Source: Imperialibacter sp963977595 (lineage in GTDB: Bacteria; Bacteroidota; Bacteroidia; Cytophagales; Cyclobacteriaceae). Taken from it: DNA of 64,000 nucleotides. This document shows, piece after piece, positions 44,768-52,512 of the stretch (positions are counted from its first letter, which is position 1; every line of letters begins with the position of its first letter). The notes under the pieces were generated by a model that was given only the letters and a program-made list of their open reading frames with translations, was not told the origin of the DNA and ran no database searches. The position numbers and the translations under genes were made by a program. The stretch spans positions 2,108,001 to 2,172,000 of the forward strand of contig NZ_CP180355.1 in assembly GCF_048007035.1 (NCBI RefSeq), given 5' to 3'.

Positions 44768-44942
44768 TAGGGCAAACGCATTTAAAACCATTTGGCTTCG
44801 AAATTCTTCTTTTTACCCCGTTCCACGTCGGTAGCCCTAAAGGGAAAGACGAATTTCAAAGCTGTTTCACCCTTAAGGGTCGGGGTAAAAAAACAGCTTT
44901 GAAAAAAATTTGACTCCTTTTTGTTTTAAATGCGTTTGCCCT
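44768..44942. mobile_element. MITE-like non-autonomous element, about 175 bp
   Basis: The element is bounded by perfect 20-bp terminal inverted repeats, AGGGCAAACGCATTTAAAAC at 44769-44788 and its complement at 44923-44942, and flanked by 11-bp direct repeats (44757-44767, 44943-44953). Internally it holds further inverted repeats: TTTTTACCCCG (44810-44820) with CGGGGTAAAAA (44881-44891), TTTCAAAGCTGTTT with AAACAGCTTTGAAA, and two short palindromes (CCCTAAAGGG and CCCTTAAGGG). No gene fits inside. Long terminal repeats and an 11-bp duplication recall IS4-type transposases; the parent element is not in this window. Confidence 0.88.
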
Positions 44943-44953
44943 GGGTCATTTGA
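44943..44953. repeat. Right 11-bp target-site duplication of MITE
   Basis: GGGTCATTTGA, identical to 44757-44767. Its TTTG also serves as the candidate -33 box of the promoter at 44949-44982. Confidence 0.88.
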
Positions 44954-44982
44954 GGATTATTTAGACCAAATCCTTATCTTTG
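44949..44982 (+). promoter_or_regulatory. Bacteroidota-type promoter upstream of rsgA
   Basis: TTTG (44949-44952) and an exact TAnnTTTG box, TATCTTTG (44975-44982), separated by 22 bases. Transcription should begin near 44989. Confidence 0.68.
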
Positions 44983-44988
44983 CCAAAA

Positions 44989-45106
44989 TAACTTTTAGTC
45001 TCTGATACTTTTAAAAATTTCTATTCCAGGGCTTGATATAGCCTAAGGCGCTCCTTCGGGCAGCGCTTATTTCAGATCCACCTTCCCACGGTGGAGTAGA
45101 TTTTTA
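44989..45106 (+). ncRNA. Structured rsgA leader or small RNA
   Basis: Between the promoter and the rsgA start lie three successive hairpins: GGCT/AGCC (45030-45043), a stem TAAGGCGCT / AGCGCTTA with one bulge (45044-45069), and a perfect TCCACC / GGTGGA stem (45077-45095) followed by GTAGATTTTTATT. The last looks like a weak intrinsic terminator. The RNA could be an attenuating leader for rsgA or a free small RNA of about 115 bases. It does not match SRP RNA, tmRNA or a riboswitch that I recognise. Confidence 0.4.
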
Positions 45107-45127
45107 TTGACTAAATCCTATACTGAA

Positions 45128-46192
45128 ATGGAATACAATCACTTAAGCCCATTGGGCTGGAATACCTATTTTGAAAATCAAATTACCCAGGACGAAAGAG
45201 AGCTCATCGTTGGCAGAGTATCTATAGAAAACAAGACCAACTATCAGGTACTTACCGCCAGGGACACATATATTGCCGAAGCCACTGGCCGCCTTTTTTA
45301 CATGGCGGAAACAGACGCCGAGTTACCAAAAGTGGGCGACTGGGTGCTGATGATAGAAATTGACAAGGGCAAAGCCATCATTCAAAGGGTGCTGGAACGG
45401 CAGTCTGTCATCTCACGAAAAGTGCCAGGCAAGAAGCTGGAAGCGCAAATCATTGCTACCAACATCGACAAGCTTTTCATTGTGCAGGGGTTGGATGGTA
45501 ACTTCAATCTCGCCCGACTTGAGCGCTACCTGACACTTGCGCAAAATGTAGAGCCGGTCATTGTTTTGAACAAAGCCGATCTCTGCCCCCATCCGGAAGA
45601 CATTGTTAGGCAGGTGAAAGAGCGAGTGAAAAATGTGGAGATTGTGGTGGTAGCTGCCCTGCAAAATCAGGTCAGCGCTCTTCATCCTTATATAAAGGCT
45701 GGATCAACCATAGCGATAGTAGGCTCCTCTGGCGTTGGTAAATCGACAATCATCAACAGTCTGATTGGGCGGCCGCTTATGGCAACCGGCGAGGTGAGGG
45801 AGTTGGACTCAAAGGGCAGGCATACCACTACAAGCCGACATCTGATGCTGCTGGAAAGTGGGGGCGTTTTGATAGACACTCCGGGCATGCGTGAACTACA
45901 GCTCTGGGGTGACCAGTCCAGCTTGGGCACTTCTTTCGAAGACATTGAAGCCTTGAGCGAGCATTGCACGTTCAAGAACTGCACACACACCGATGAAAAA
46001 GGCTGTGCCATCACCCAGGCGCTGGACGAAGGTTCGCTGGACGAAGCACACTGGATCAACTATGCCAAAATGAAAAAAGAGCTTGCATATCTGGAAACCA
46101 GGCAGGATGTAAATGCGATGCTGGAAAAGAAGAAAAAATGGAAGAAGATTCAAAAGGACTACAAGGCTATCCAGAAAAACAGAAACATGTAA
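45128..46192 (+). CDS. rsgA: Ribosome small-subunit-dependent GTPase A
   Basis: 354-residue circularly permuted GTPase that acts late in 30S ribosome maturation. An N-terminal OB-fold is followed by the permuted order NKAD (G4), GSSGVGKST (G1) and DTPGMREL (G3). The zinc motif at about 285-305 is EHCTFKNCTHTDEKGCA. The chosen ATG (45128) gives a typical length; a TTG seven codons earlier is possible. It sits after a structured leader and the MITE. Confidence 0.96.
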   Translation: MEYNHLSPLGWNTYFENQITQDERELIVGRVSIENKTNYQVLTARDTYIAEATGRLFYMAETDAELPKVGDWVLMIEIDKGKAIIQRVLERQSVISRKVPGKKLEAQIIATNIDKLFIVQGLDGNFNLARLERYLTLAQNVEPVIVLNKADLCPHPEDIVRQVKERVKNVEIVVVAALQNQVSALHPYIKAGSTIAIVGSSGVGKSTIINSLIGRPLMATGEVRELDSKGRHTTTSRHLMLLESGGVLIDTPGMRELQLWGDQSSLGTSFEDIEALSEHCTFKNCTHTDEKGCAITQALDEGSLDEAHWINYAKMKKELAYLETRQDVNAMLEKKKKWKKIQKDYKAIQKNRNM

Positions 46193-46237
46193 TGCTTCCA
46201 CCTTGTTAATCTTACCGTGGTTTACTCAAATCACTTT

Positions 46238-46276
46238 TCTGGCAATTAATTACCTTTTGGTAATCCTGCCAATTTT
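46238..46276 (+). terminator. Possible rsgA terminator
   Basis: ATTACC-TTTT-GGTAAT stem extended by GGCA / TGCC across a small internal loop, then AATTTT. A moderate match. Confidence 0.4.
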
Positions 46277-46296
46277 ACAATAATCATATATGCTGT

Positions 46297-46304
46297 TAAC
46301 TTTG
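46297..46304 (+). promoter_or_regulatory. -7 box upstream of propeller lipoprotein
   Basis: TAACTTTG fits the TAnnTTTG consensus exactly, 23 bases before the ATG. TTTT at 46273-46276 lies at the right distance (20 bases) for a degenerate -33 box. Confidence 0.5.
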
Positions 46305-46327
46305 AAAACAATAAACCTAGATCAACA

Positions 46328-47212
46328 ATGAAAAAACTTAGCTATTTATTGGCCGCTGCCGTTTTGGTGGCCTGCCAAAGTGGAAAGAAGACAGAGGAAG
46401 CTGTGGTGGAGGAAACACCAGCAACCACCGTTTCACTCGTGAAAAAATGGGAGACTGATACAACGCTGACGACGCCTGAGTCTGTTTACTACGATGTAAC
46501 CAATGGCGTGCTGTACGTTGCCTGCATCGGAGCGGTGCCACCGGATGCGAAAGATGGAGACGGATTTATAGCCAAAGTAGGGCTTGATGGAGCCATCATC
46601 GATACCCAATGGGTCGTAGGGTTGGACGGCCCTAAAGGCATGGGCATGGTAGGCAACCTGCTTTACGTAAGCAATATCGACGAAGTGGTGGAGATAGATG
46701 TCAACACCGGTGAGATCACCAATAGGTTTCCGGTAGACGGGGCCTCATTCCTCAACGATATTACCGTTGACGCTTCAGGAACCGTTTATATCAGCGATTC
46801 GGGCATGAGCAAAATCTTTACGCTGTCCAATGGGGCTGTAGCACTGTGGACAGAAGGCGAGGTCCTTGGCGGCCCCAATGGCCTTTTGGCTGAAGACGGC
46901 AGGCTAATGGTGGCTTCTTTCGGCGCAGGCAAATTCAGCACTATCAGCATCGCCGATAAGGACGTGAAAATGGTGGTGGATTCTATCCCCGGTGGTGATG
47001 GCGTGGTGGCGCTGGATGGCGACTACTTCGTGTCTAACTGGAACGGTGAGGTGTACTACGTGACCGAAGACTGGAAGAAAACTAAACTGCTTGACACCAA
47101 AGCAGCCGGTGCCAATGCGGCGGATATTGAAATTGCGGCGGATCAAAGCTTACTGTTTGTTCCTACGTTTTTCGGCAACACAGTGGTCGCTTATGACATC
47201 GTGAAAGAGTAG
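46328..47212 (+). CDS. SMP-30/NHL-like beta-propeller lipoprotein
   Basis: 294-residue lipoprotein (signal YLLAAAVLVAC) with a six-bladed propeller. Repeats read like GVLYVACIGA, GNLLYVSNIDEVVEIDVNTGE, GTVYISDSGMSKIF, GPNGLLAEDGRLMVASFGA, where the N-D and NGL motifs resemble metal-binding positions of SMP-30/gluconolactonase proteins. The mature N-terminus is a Glu/Thr-rich linker. No catalytic role can be assigned. A promoter box is seen just upstream, so it is probably transcribed alone. Confidence 0.82.
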   Translation: MKKLSYLLAAAVLVACQSGKKTEEAVVEETPATTVSLVKKWETDTTLTTPESVYYDVTNGVLYVACIGAVPPDAKDGDGFIAKVGLDGAIIDTQWVVGLDGPKGMGMVGNLLYVSNIDEVVEIDVNTGEITNRFPVDGASFLNDITVDASGTVYISDSGMSKIFTLSNGAVALWTEGEVLGGPNGLLAEDGRLMVASFGAGKFSTISIADKDVKMVVDSIPGGDGVVALDGDYFVSNWNGEVYYVTEDWKKTKLLDTKAAGANAADIEIAADQSLLFVPTFFGNTVVAYDIVKE

Positions 47213-47298
47213 TCTTCCGTTCTAGAAAATCCGTGGCCACTCGAAAAGACAGAATTTTATAGTTCTCCGTCGTTTCAATAATTTACTTTATTGGCGGA
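47213..47298. other. Gap after propeller lipoprotein
   Basis: Part of the roughly 310-base stretch 47213-47524. This part shows no promoter or RNA; the remainder holds the small membrane frame and the bidirectional terminator listed separately. Confidence 0.4.
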
Positions 47299-47451
47299 GT
47301 GGTGGCCATCGGATGGAATAGAGAATACCTGGTGCCCAAAGATTGGTGGTTTTTAGCGGCAGTTGCCGTATTGGTCGGTGCAGGCTCGGCTTATTTTGGC
47401 CCTAGGGCTGTTGACGTCGTTAAAACCATAAGGTCTAACAAAAATACCTGA
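47299..47451 (+). CDS. Possible small membrane protein without ATG start
   Basis: An open frame encodes about 50 residues from a GTG (VVAIGWNREYLVPKDWWFLAA...) with one clear membrane helix (WWFLAAVAVLVGAGSAYF) and a second hydrophobic run reaching upstream of the GTG. The frame opens after a TAG at about 47260 with no ATG. It ends just before the strong terminator at 47454-47490. It may be a small protein using GTG, or the 3' remnant of a longer one. Confidence 0.4.
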   Translation: MVAIGWNREYLVPKDWWFLAAVAVLVGAGSAYFGPRAVDVVKTIRSNKNT

Positions 47452-47453
47452 CT

Positions 47454-47490
47454 CAAAAAAAACAGGCTGGTATCTCCAGTCTGTTTTTTT
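47454..47490. terminator. Bidirectional terminator between 47451 and 47525
   Basis: AAAAAACAGGCTGG / CCAGTCTGTTTTTT stem with a TATCT loop and one mismatch, with A and T runs on the two sides. It serves the plus-strand small frame and the minus-strand beta-barrel gene. Confidence 0.82.
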
Positions 47491-47524
47491 AGTATAAACC
47501 ATTCATAAACCTCAGGCTATTGGC

Positions 47525-48151
47525 TTAAAACCTGCCTAGCCTGATCGAAAACGTTCCTCCCCAGCTGGTCAAATCATCATCCGAAATGTTTCTCAGATCC
47601 GACCCCTTTATGAGGCGATAGGTAGCGCCCACTCCCACCCGCAAAAATTGCGTGATATTGACTTCAAGCTGCGCACTGGGCTTCACAACAAAAAACGCCG
47701 TTGACTCAAGTACATACTCCTTATCGAAGGAAGTGGGGAAATACTGCTTGTCGACTATATGGAAAGCACCGGCGCCAAATAGTACCGGGATCGTTAAGTG
47801 CACCACTTCGTTGGGGAACAGAATGCCCCCAAGGTACAGCCCACCATAACCACCTTCGATATTGAACATAGTGCCGGCCTCGCCCCTGAATTGGTTCTCA
47901 GTAGAGATGCCATAACCTGCCAGACCGAACATCACATGCTTGTTGATGATTGCACCCCCGTATGCCCCCAGCAGAAGGCTTCTTTCCTGATACACGTCTG
48001 TAATATTGATGTCCACACCACCGAAGCCCTTGATCTCATTTTCTTTGCTAAAAAGAGACTTGATTTCCTCGGGATTCTCAATACCCTGTGCAGCGCTACT
48101 GAGCCACCCGCATGTGATAGAAAGTATAAAAACAATTTTGACAGCTTTCAT
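47525..48151 (-). CDS. Outer-membrane beta-barrel protein of ECF operon (last gene)
   Basis: 208-residue protein with a signal peptide ending LSSAAQ. The chain alternates short strands rich in Gly and aromatic residues (GLAGYGIST, GGYGGLYLGGILFP) and ends RLGRF, typical of small barrels. It is preceded 9 bp upstream by another barrel gene in the same operon as the ECF sigma factor, so it is probably under its control. The function is unknown. Confidence 0.75.
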   Translation of the reverse strand: MKAVKIVFILSITCGWLSSAAQGIENPEEIKSLFSKENEIKGFGGVDINITDVYQERSLLLGAYGGAIINKHVMFGLAGYGISTENQFRGEAGTMFNIEGGYGGLYLGGILFPNEVVHLTIPVLFGAGAFHIVDKQYFPTSFDKEYVLESTAFFVVKPSAQLEVNITQFLRVGVGATYRLIKGSDLRNISDDDLTSWGGTFSIRLGRF

Positions 48152-48160
48152 CGATCTTTT

Positions 48161-48700
48161 TTAAAAAATGTACTTAAATGAAATGGCTGAGTCCCAGAAC
48201 CTCGAATCCGTTTTTCGGAAACCGATGTAGTCGAAATAGGGCTTTACATCAAAAGAAACGGTTATTGGAGCCGCCAGCCACCGGTATTCCACACCAATAA
48301 GAAAGTCAGCCCCCATGGTGAAAAAGGTCGCCCCATTTTCATAGGTGAACGCACTCCCGTCTGTCCCTACCAATATCTTGGTCAGGTTGTTTCGCTCCTC
48401 AAATCCGAAATGGCCACCAGCGCCGTAGTAGGCATAGAAGTTTGGAGAAAAAGCCAAATCCATCGGCACATGGAACACATACATAGTAGTGAGCTGCAGC
48501 CCTTCGTGCCTTCCACTTACCATGATTTCCAGTGCCTCTTCGGTTACCAGAAACTTCTTGTAAGTCAGCGCTGACGTGGCACCAAATCGTACGCCGGCTG
48601 ACTGCGAGTATTCCTGCGTCGTTTGCGCATTGGCCAATTGACATGTAGCAAGACTAAGGGCAGCTATCAACAGCTGCGCACCAAAAAATAATCTCTTCAT
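48161..48700 (-). CDS. Outer-membrane beta-barrel protein of ECF operon
   Basis: 179-residue protein with a signal peptide ending QLANAQ and short strands with YYGAGGHFGFEE and GVEYRWLAAP; it ends with Phe (FKYIF). It is of the OmpX/PF13568-like size class. The start lies 8 bp after the stop of the DUF4097-like gene. The function is unknown; membrane stress is a reasonable guess from its place behind sigma and anti-sigma genes. Confidence 0.78.
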   Translation of the reverse strand: MKRLFFGAQLLIAALSLATCQLANAQTTQEYSQSAGVRFGATSALTYKKFLVTEEALEIMVSGRHEGLQLTTMYVFHVPMDLAFSPNFYAYYGAGGHFGFEERNNLTKILVGTDGSAFTYENGATFFTMGADFLIGVEYRWLAAPITVSFDVKPYFDYIGFRKTDSRFWDSAISFKYIF

Positions 48701-48708
48701 TGTTAGTA

Positions 48709-49857
48709 TTAGTTCTTCGTAAACGGCAGAGCCTCCATATAGCGAAGGGTTACCGAGGCACCTTGCAGATCCAGTTGCATGATGCCTTGTTTGTCATTTG
48801 TTCTACCCACCTGGCCACTCAACTGGATGTAACCTTCCTTTCCAGCTACCGGGCTATTGGTCAGCATGGGAATCCAGTTGCCAGGGATATAAATCTTATC
48901 CTGCTCAGCCTTGATATCAAGATTTACCCAACTGGCAGGATCCATGGTCACATCCAGGTCAGTGTACTTACTTGCCAGCCTCACCTTTGCAAAGTCTTTA
49001 TTAAGGTTATGAAGTATTACCTGCCCGTAGTTCACCTCCAAATCAAGGTTCTCCTGTATTTCACCCAACGTCCAGTCTGTAAACATTCCTTTGCCACTGA
49101 TCCACCCAACTTTCTGAAAATTGAGTTTATCGTTTCTGGAATCTACTCTCGCTGAAAGTGCACTTTCTACCCTCAGTTCGGAAGTCATCGATTGTAGAAT
49201 GATACCCTTTGCCTGCTGAATGTCAACCTGGGCAGCTTTAAGCGTCAGCTCCACATCATGCACCCGTCTTATATTCGCCTTACCAAAACTTAAATCAACG
49301 ATCGACTTACCCTTCAACTCATTGGCCTTCAAATCACCATGCGCAAGGGTAAGCTTGATGGGGCCCCCGTGATCGGCAATAAAAACATTCCCAAAGCGGT
49401 TGTCCAAAAATAGGCTCGCCCCCTCTGGCAAGGTTATCTCGTAATCTATGGTCAGCTTGTTGCTGCTCAAAACCGTCTTCGACACATCGCCAACCGAGTT
49501 CAGCAATTCCTTAAAGGTTCCGCTGCCCCTGTCCAGCACAGTTTCAACAGTTAAAAAAGACCCAAGATTGCTAAAGTCAATTTCAACCCTCTCCATCAGC
49601 TTTTGAGTGGATCTGGAATCCTTGGCATACGCTGTAATCTCCACCGAGATAAGCACAGAATCTTTTGCCCACGACTTTACCGCTACCCGTCCATATTTAT
49701 TGCTCACGTCAACAGTAATGTCCTTCGGAACCTTGTACGCTTTGTTGATGCTCTTCGTCAGTCTCGTATCGCTCTGCGCTTGTGCTTGGCTTCCAGCCAA
49801 CACAAGCAACAGCATGATCAACCACTTAAAGAGACGATTCTTTCCTACCTGCTCCAT
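48709..49857 (-). CDS. DUF4097-like exported beta-helix protein
   Basis: 382-residue protein with a signal peptide (LLLVLAGSQAQAQ). The rest is a run of short parallel strands (VSNKYGRVAVKSW, LDNRFGNVFIADH, LTLAHGDLKANELKG, VDLSFGKANIRR), the pattern of DUF4097/head-GIN proteins. It starts inside the anti-sigma gene (32-bp overlap), which argues for translational coupling. In this phylum such proteins often follow ECF sigma/anti-sigma pairs. The ligand is unknown. Confidence 0.8.
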   Translation of the reverse strand: MEQVGKNRLFKWLIMLLLVLAGSQAQAQSDTRLTKSINKAYKVPKDITVDVSNKYGRVAVKSWAKDSVLISVEITAYAKDSRSTQKLMERVEIDFSNLGSFLTVETVLDRGSGTFKELLNSVGDVSKTVLSSNKLTIDYEITLPEGASLFLDNRFGNVFIADHGGPIKLTLAHGDLKANELKGKSIVDLSFGKANIRRVHDVELTLKAAQVDIQQAKGIILQSMTSELRVESALSARVDSRNDKLNFQKVGWISGKGMFTDWTLGEIQENLDLEVNYGQVILHNLNKDFAKVRLASKYTDLDVTMDPASWVNLDIKAEQDKIYIPGNWIPMLTNSPVAGKEGYIQLSGQVGRTNDKQGIMQLDLQGASVTLRYMEALPFTKN

Positions 49858-50377
49858 TTTTTGCCTCCTTTATTTGCGCCAGTATCCTGTCGAGGATGTC
49901 CAGCTTAATTTTATAATTCACGATCATTGCATGAATGACCTCTTCATTGTCTACGTTGTCTGCCAGGTCAGTCTGGAGCTCATTATAGGCTTGATCGAGG
50001 GCCAGCATGTCCTCCACCACTTCCTTGTCTACCCACTGCCCATTGGCTTCTATTTCATTCATTTTTTCAGAAATCATCATGGCATAATACTGCTCAGTCT
50101 CTGCCATCTCCGGCGACACCATAGAAAGGGTCGGTTGCGACTTTGATGATCCCGCACTGTTCCACATGAAAGCGATGGATGCCACCAACAATAATGTAAC
50201 AGCAGCAGCCACCCGGACTACTTTACCGCTCCAGCCCCACATGGGCAGTACCTTTCCCGATTTCTTACCGCCATGGAGTCGCTTGTCAATGTTTTCCCAG
50301 GCCAAATCAAGGTCTGTATCGAAAACATCGAAGCTGTCCCGGCGCTCGTCAATGTTCTTTTTTAGAAAATCTGTCAT
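49826..50377 (-). CDS. Probable membrane anti-sigma factor
   Basis: 183-residue single-pass protein: a cytoplasmic N-terminal region (about 1-55) with DTDLDLAWENIDKRL, a membrane helix (about 57-75, VRVAAAVTLLLVASIAFMW) and an acidic helical periplasmic part. It overlaps the ECF sigma gene by 4 bp, the usual order for an anti-sigma. No zinc-binding anti-sigma motif is visible. The call relies on layout and topology. Confidence 0.78.
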   Translation of the reverse strand: MTDFLKKNIDERRDSFDVFDTDLDLAWENIDKRLHGGKKSGKVLPMWGWSGKVVRVAAAVTLLLVASIAFMWNSAGSSKSQPTLSMVSPEMAETEQYYAMMISEKMNEIEANGQWVDKEVVEDMLALDQAYNELQTDLADNVDNEEVIHAMIVNYKIKLDILDRILAQIKEAKNGAGRKESSL

Positions 50378-50937
50378 TGGTTGGCTACTTTCAATTTTTC
50401 CATTCCTAACAAGTCTCTCACTTTTGCTTTGCCCTTACAGTACTGGGCCTTCGAAGCCGACTCCGTTATACCCAATATTTGCCCAATCTCTCCATGGTCA
50501 TACCCTTCAAAGAGGTATAGGTTCATCACTGTTTTGCAACCCACCGAAATCTGATCCATCGCCTGCAGTATTTTACCAGCCTCCATTCGGGCGTAGTAGT
50601 TATCGTCGTCGTCCTCATAGGCCAGGTCAAACTTTTCTTCTATGCTGATGGTGAAAAGTCGCTTCTTTCTAAGCGTATTGATGCAATGATTCACCACCAC
50701 CCGCTTGATCCACGCAGGGAAAGTCTTGGGCTGCTGGAGCTTCTTCAGGCTGGCAAAGGCATCGACAAAGGCATCCTGAAGCACATCTCTGGCTTCTTCC
50801 TCGTCGCCTATCATCCGGCGGCAGATATTGTACATCGCCTTTGAGTACAGCTTGTACAACTCGTTGATCGCCCGACGATCGCCCTCCTGGCTCCTCACCA
50901 CAAGGTATTCCTGTAAACTCGCACTTTCTGAATCCAA
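50374..50937 (-). CDS. ECF-type RNA polymerase sigma factor
   Basis: 187-residue group-4 sigma factor. Region 2 (about 15-90) holds ELYKLYSKAMYNICRRMIGD and the -10 contact segment RDVLQDAFVDAFASL. Region 4 (about 125-180) has EIGQILGITESASKAQYCKGKAKVRD (recognition helix, partly given). It leads an operon with anti-sigma, DUF4097-like and two barrel genes and probably drives its own promoter. Confidence 0.92.
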   Translation of the reverse strand: MDSESASLQEYLVVRSQEGDRRAINELYKLYSKAMYNICRRMIGDEEEARDVLQDAFVDAFASLKKLQQPKTFPAWIKRVVVNHCINTLRKKRLFTISIEEKFDLAYEDDDDNYYARMEAGKILQAMDQISVGCKTVMNLYLFEGYDHGEIGQILGITESASKAQYCKGKAKVRDLLGMEKLKVANQ

Positions 50938-51014
50938 TTTCTAATTAGGTTGCAGGGTAAAAGACATCCAAAAAATGAATAGGTTTCGATTGAATCGGTT
51001 GGAGCAAAAAATAT

Positions 51015-51635
51015 TTAGCTTCTCGCTAAAAGGTGAGTACCTATCATTCCTCTACAATACGTGGCACTCTGCTTAATGTTCCATCCAGCTCGGGCAAATG
51101 CCTCCTGCCAATTGGGAAGCCTATGTGCCTCAATATCACAAGTTAAGCGAAAAAATAAGTACATACCCCTTATGAGAAGTGATTTCCACCCTCGCTTTTC
51201 CTGTTCCACAAAATCAGTCACGATCAACAGTGTGTTCGGTTTACTCACCCGCGATACCGACTTCACAATACGTTCCACCGACTCGTGGGTGAAAATGTCG
51301 AGAAAAAAAGGAAGCAACACGAGATCATAAGAATCGGCTTCGCTGTGGGTCAAGAAGTCCGCCCGCACAAAACGAGTATTCATGAGCGGCGTCGTTCTCG
51401 ACTGTGCCTTTGCAATCATGCCCGGCGACTTCTCAATAAAAACCAGTTGGCTATCCGGATGCTGCCTGAAGTATTCTTCAAAAAACCGGCCCGTGCCGCC
51501 GCCTGCTACCAGCGTAAACTTAACATTTTGTGCCCTTCCAAAGAAGTGGCATTGGCTCCTGTCAATGCACTTTCCGAAGACAAGCCGGGCCAGCGGGTCG
51601 TACACAGGGGCCAAAAGGTTAAATCCATTGGCCAT
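51015..51635 (-). CDS. Class I SAM-dependent methyltransferase
   Basis: 206-residue methyltransferase. The SAM loop is VAGGGTGRFFEEYF (about residue 42), motif II (VFIEKSPGMIAKAQ) follows, then DLVLLPFFLDIF. The N-terminal ANGFNLLAPVYDPLARL is typical of ubiE-like or related small-molecule enzymes. It starts 1 bp after the UbiA-like gene. The pairing suggests both act on one lipid-soluble substrate, perhaps a quinone or similar; that is inference. Confidence 0.87.
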   Translation of the reverse strand: MANGFNLLAPVYDPLARLVFGKCIDRSQCHFFGRAQNVKFTLVAGGGTGRFFEEYFRQHPDSQLVFIEKSPGMIAKAQSRTTPLMNTRFVRADFLTHSEADSYDLVLLPFFLDIFTHESVERIVKSVSRVSKPNTLLIVTDFVEQEKRGWKSLLIRGMYLFFRLTCDIEAHRLPNWQEAFARAGWNIKQSATYCRGMIGTHLLARS

Positions 51636-51636
51636 C

Positions 51637-52458
51637 TTAAATCAGAAGAACTATCGGCATCAGAAAAATGCCATCGCCAATGAGCCGATAGGTGAGAGAG
51701 GTTTCAAAATCAGCCATTCGCTGATAAAGTATCCAAAGAACACCAAGCATCAGCATCAGCAAACCTTGCAGAGCAAGGAGGCTGCCACTGAACCAGGAAA
51801 TACCAGCTATCCCAATGATGGCTACAGTAAAAGTAGCCCGCAGCAGCAAACGTATTTTTTCGGGTTTCCACCGGGTTATGAATGATTCCTGACTATCGGC
51901 CATGTCGTACTGCCGCTCTTGGCGGGAGAATAAAATCAGGTTGATAAAAGCAATGAGGAATATCACCATGAAAATCAGCAGATCTACAGGCCGCACACTG
52001 CTGTTCGCCAAGGCCCTGGGTGCCAGCGAAATTCCGGCAGTATAAAGCGCCGCCACAACCACTTCTTTAGGCAGGTTCCGGGTCGACAAAAATACCCACA
52101 GCAAATACAGCAAGCAGCTTCCCATCACCAACACACCATAAAGCAACACAGGCGCCGGCAAATAGATCAGCGAACCGAGGCCGGCGCAACCCACCATCAC
52201 AAGGACTGTAAGCAACTGTGAGAAGTGCTCCTGGTAGAAATGATGCCGGGGATTGCTGGCAGATGTGGGTATTTTTCTGGCGTCAAAAAGCCGGTCGAGA
52301 ATATAGATAAACCAAACAGCCAAAAACAGGGAGACATAAACAGAGGCCGGTACATGGGCACCGCAGGTGGAGGCAACAACCATTGACATGACGACAGCAC
52401 CCAGAGCTACCTCCAGGCTGCCATGTTTAAGCAGTCCTATTATGAAAGACCTGCCCAT
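51637..52458 (-). CDS. UbiA-like prenyltransferase-family membrane protein
   Basis: About 273-residue protein with about eight helices. The first loop has YILDRLFDARK, resembling the first DxxxD motif of UbiA-type prenyltransferases; the second Asp-rich motif is weaker (near ERQYDMADSQES). The ATG at 52458 lies five bases past the T run of the atp terminator and has no ribosome-binding site, so the true start or promoter is unclear. Prenyl transfer is the family default; the aromatic substrate is unknown. Confidence 0.7.
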   Translation of the reverse strand: MGRSFIIGLLKHGSLEVALGAVVMSMVVASTCGAHVPASVYVSLFLAVWFIYILDRLFDARKIPTSASNPRHHFYQEHFSQLLTVLVMVGCAGLGSLIYLPAPVLLYGVLVMGSCLLYLLWVFLSTRNLPKEVVVAALYTAGISLAPRALANSSVRPVDLLIFMVIFLIAFINLILFSRQERQYDMADSQESFITRWKPEKIRLLLRATFTVAIIGIAGISWFSGSLLALQGLLMLMLGVLWILYQRMADFETSLTYRLIGDGIFLMPIVLLI

Positions 52459-52462
52459 CAAC

Positions 52463-52489
52463 AAAAAAGCCCATGAATATTCATGGGCT
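52463..52489 (-). terminator. Terminator of atp operon
   Basis: Perfect 11-bp palindromic stem AGCCCATGAAT / ATTCATGGGCT without a loop, followed on the minus strand by a T6 run, 24 bases after the atpG stop. Confidence 0.88.
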
Positions 52490-52512
52490 CAATTTATCGT
52501 CAAATATTGATT

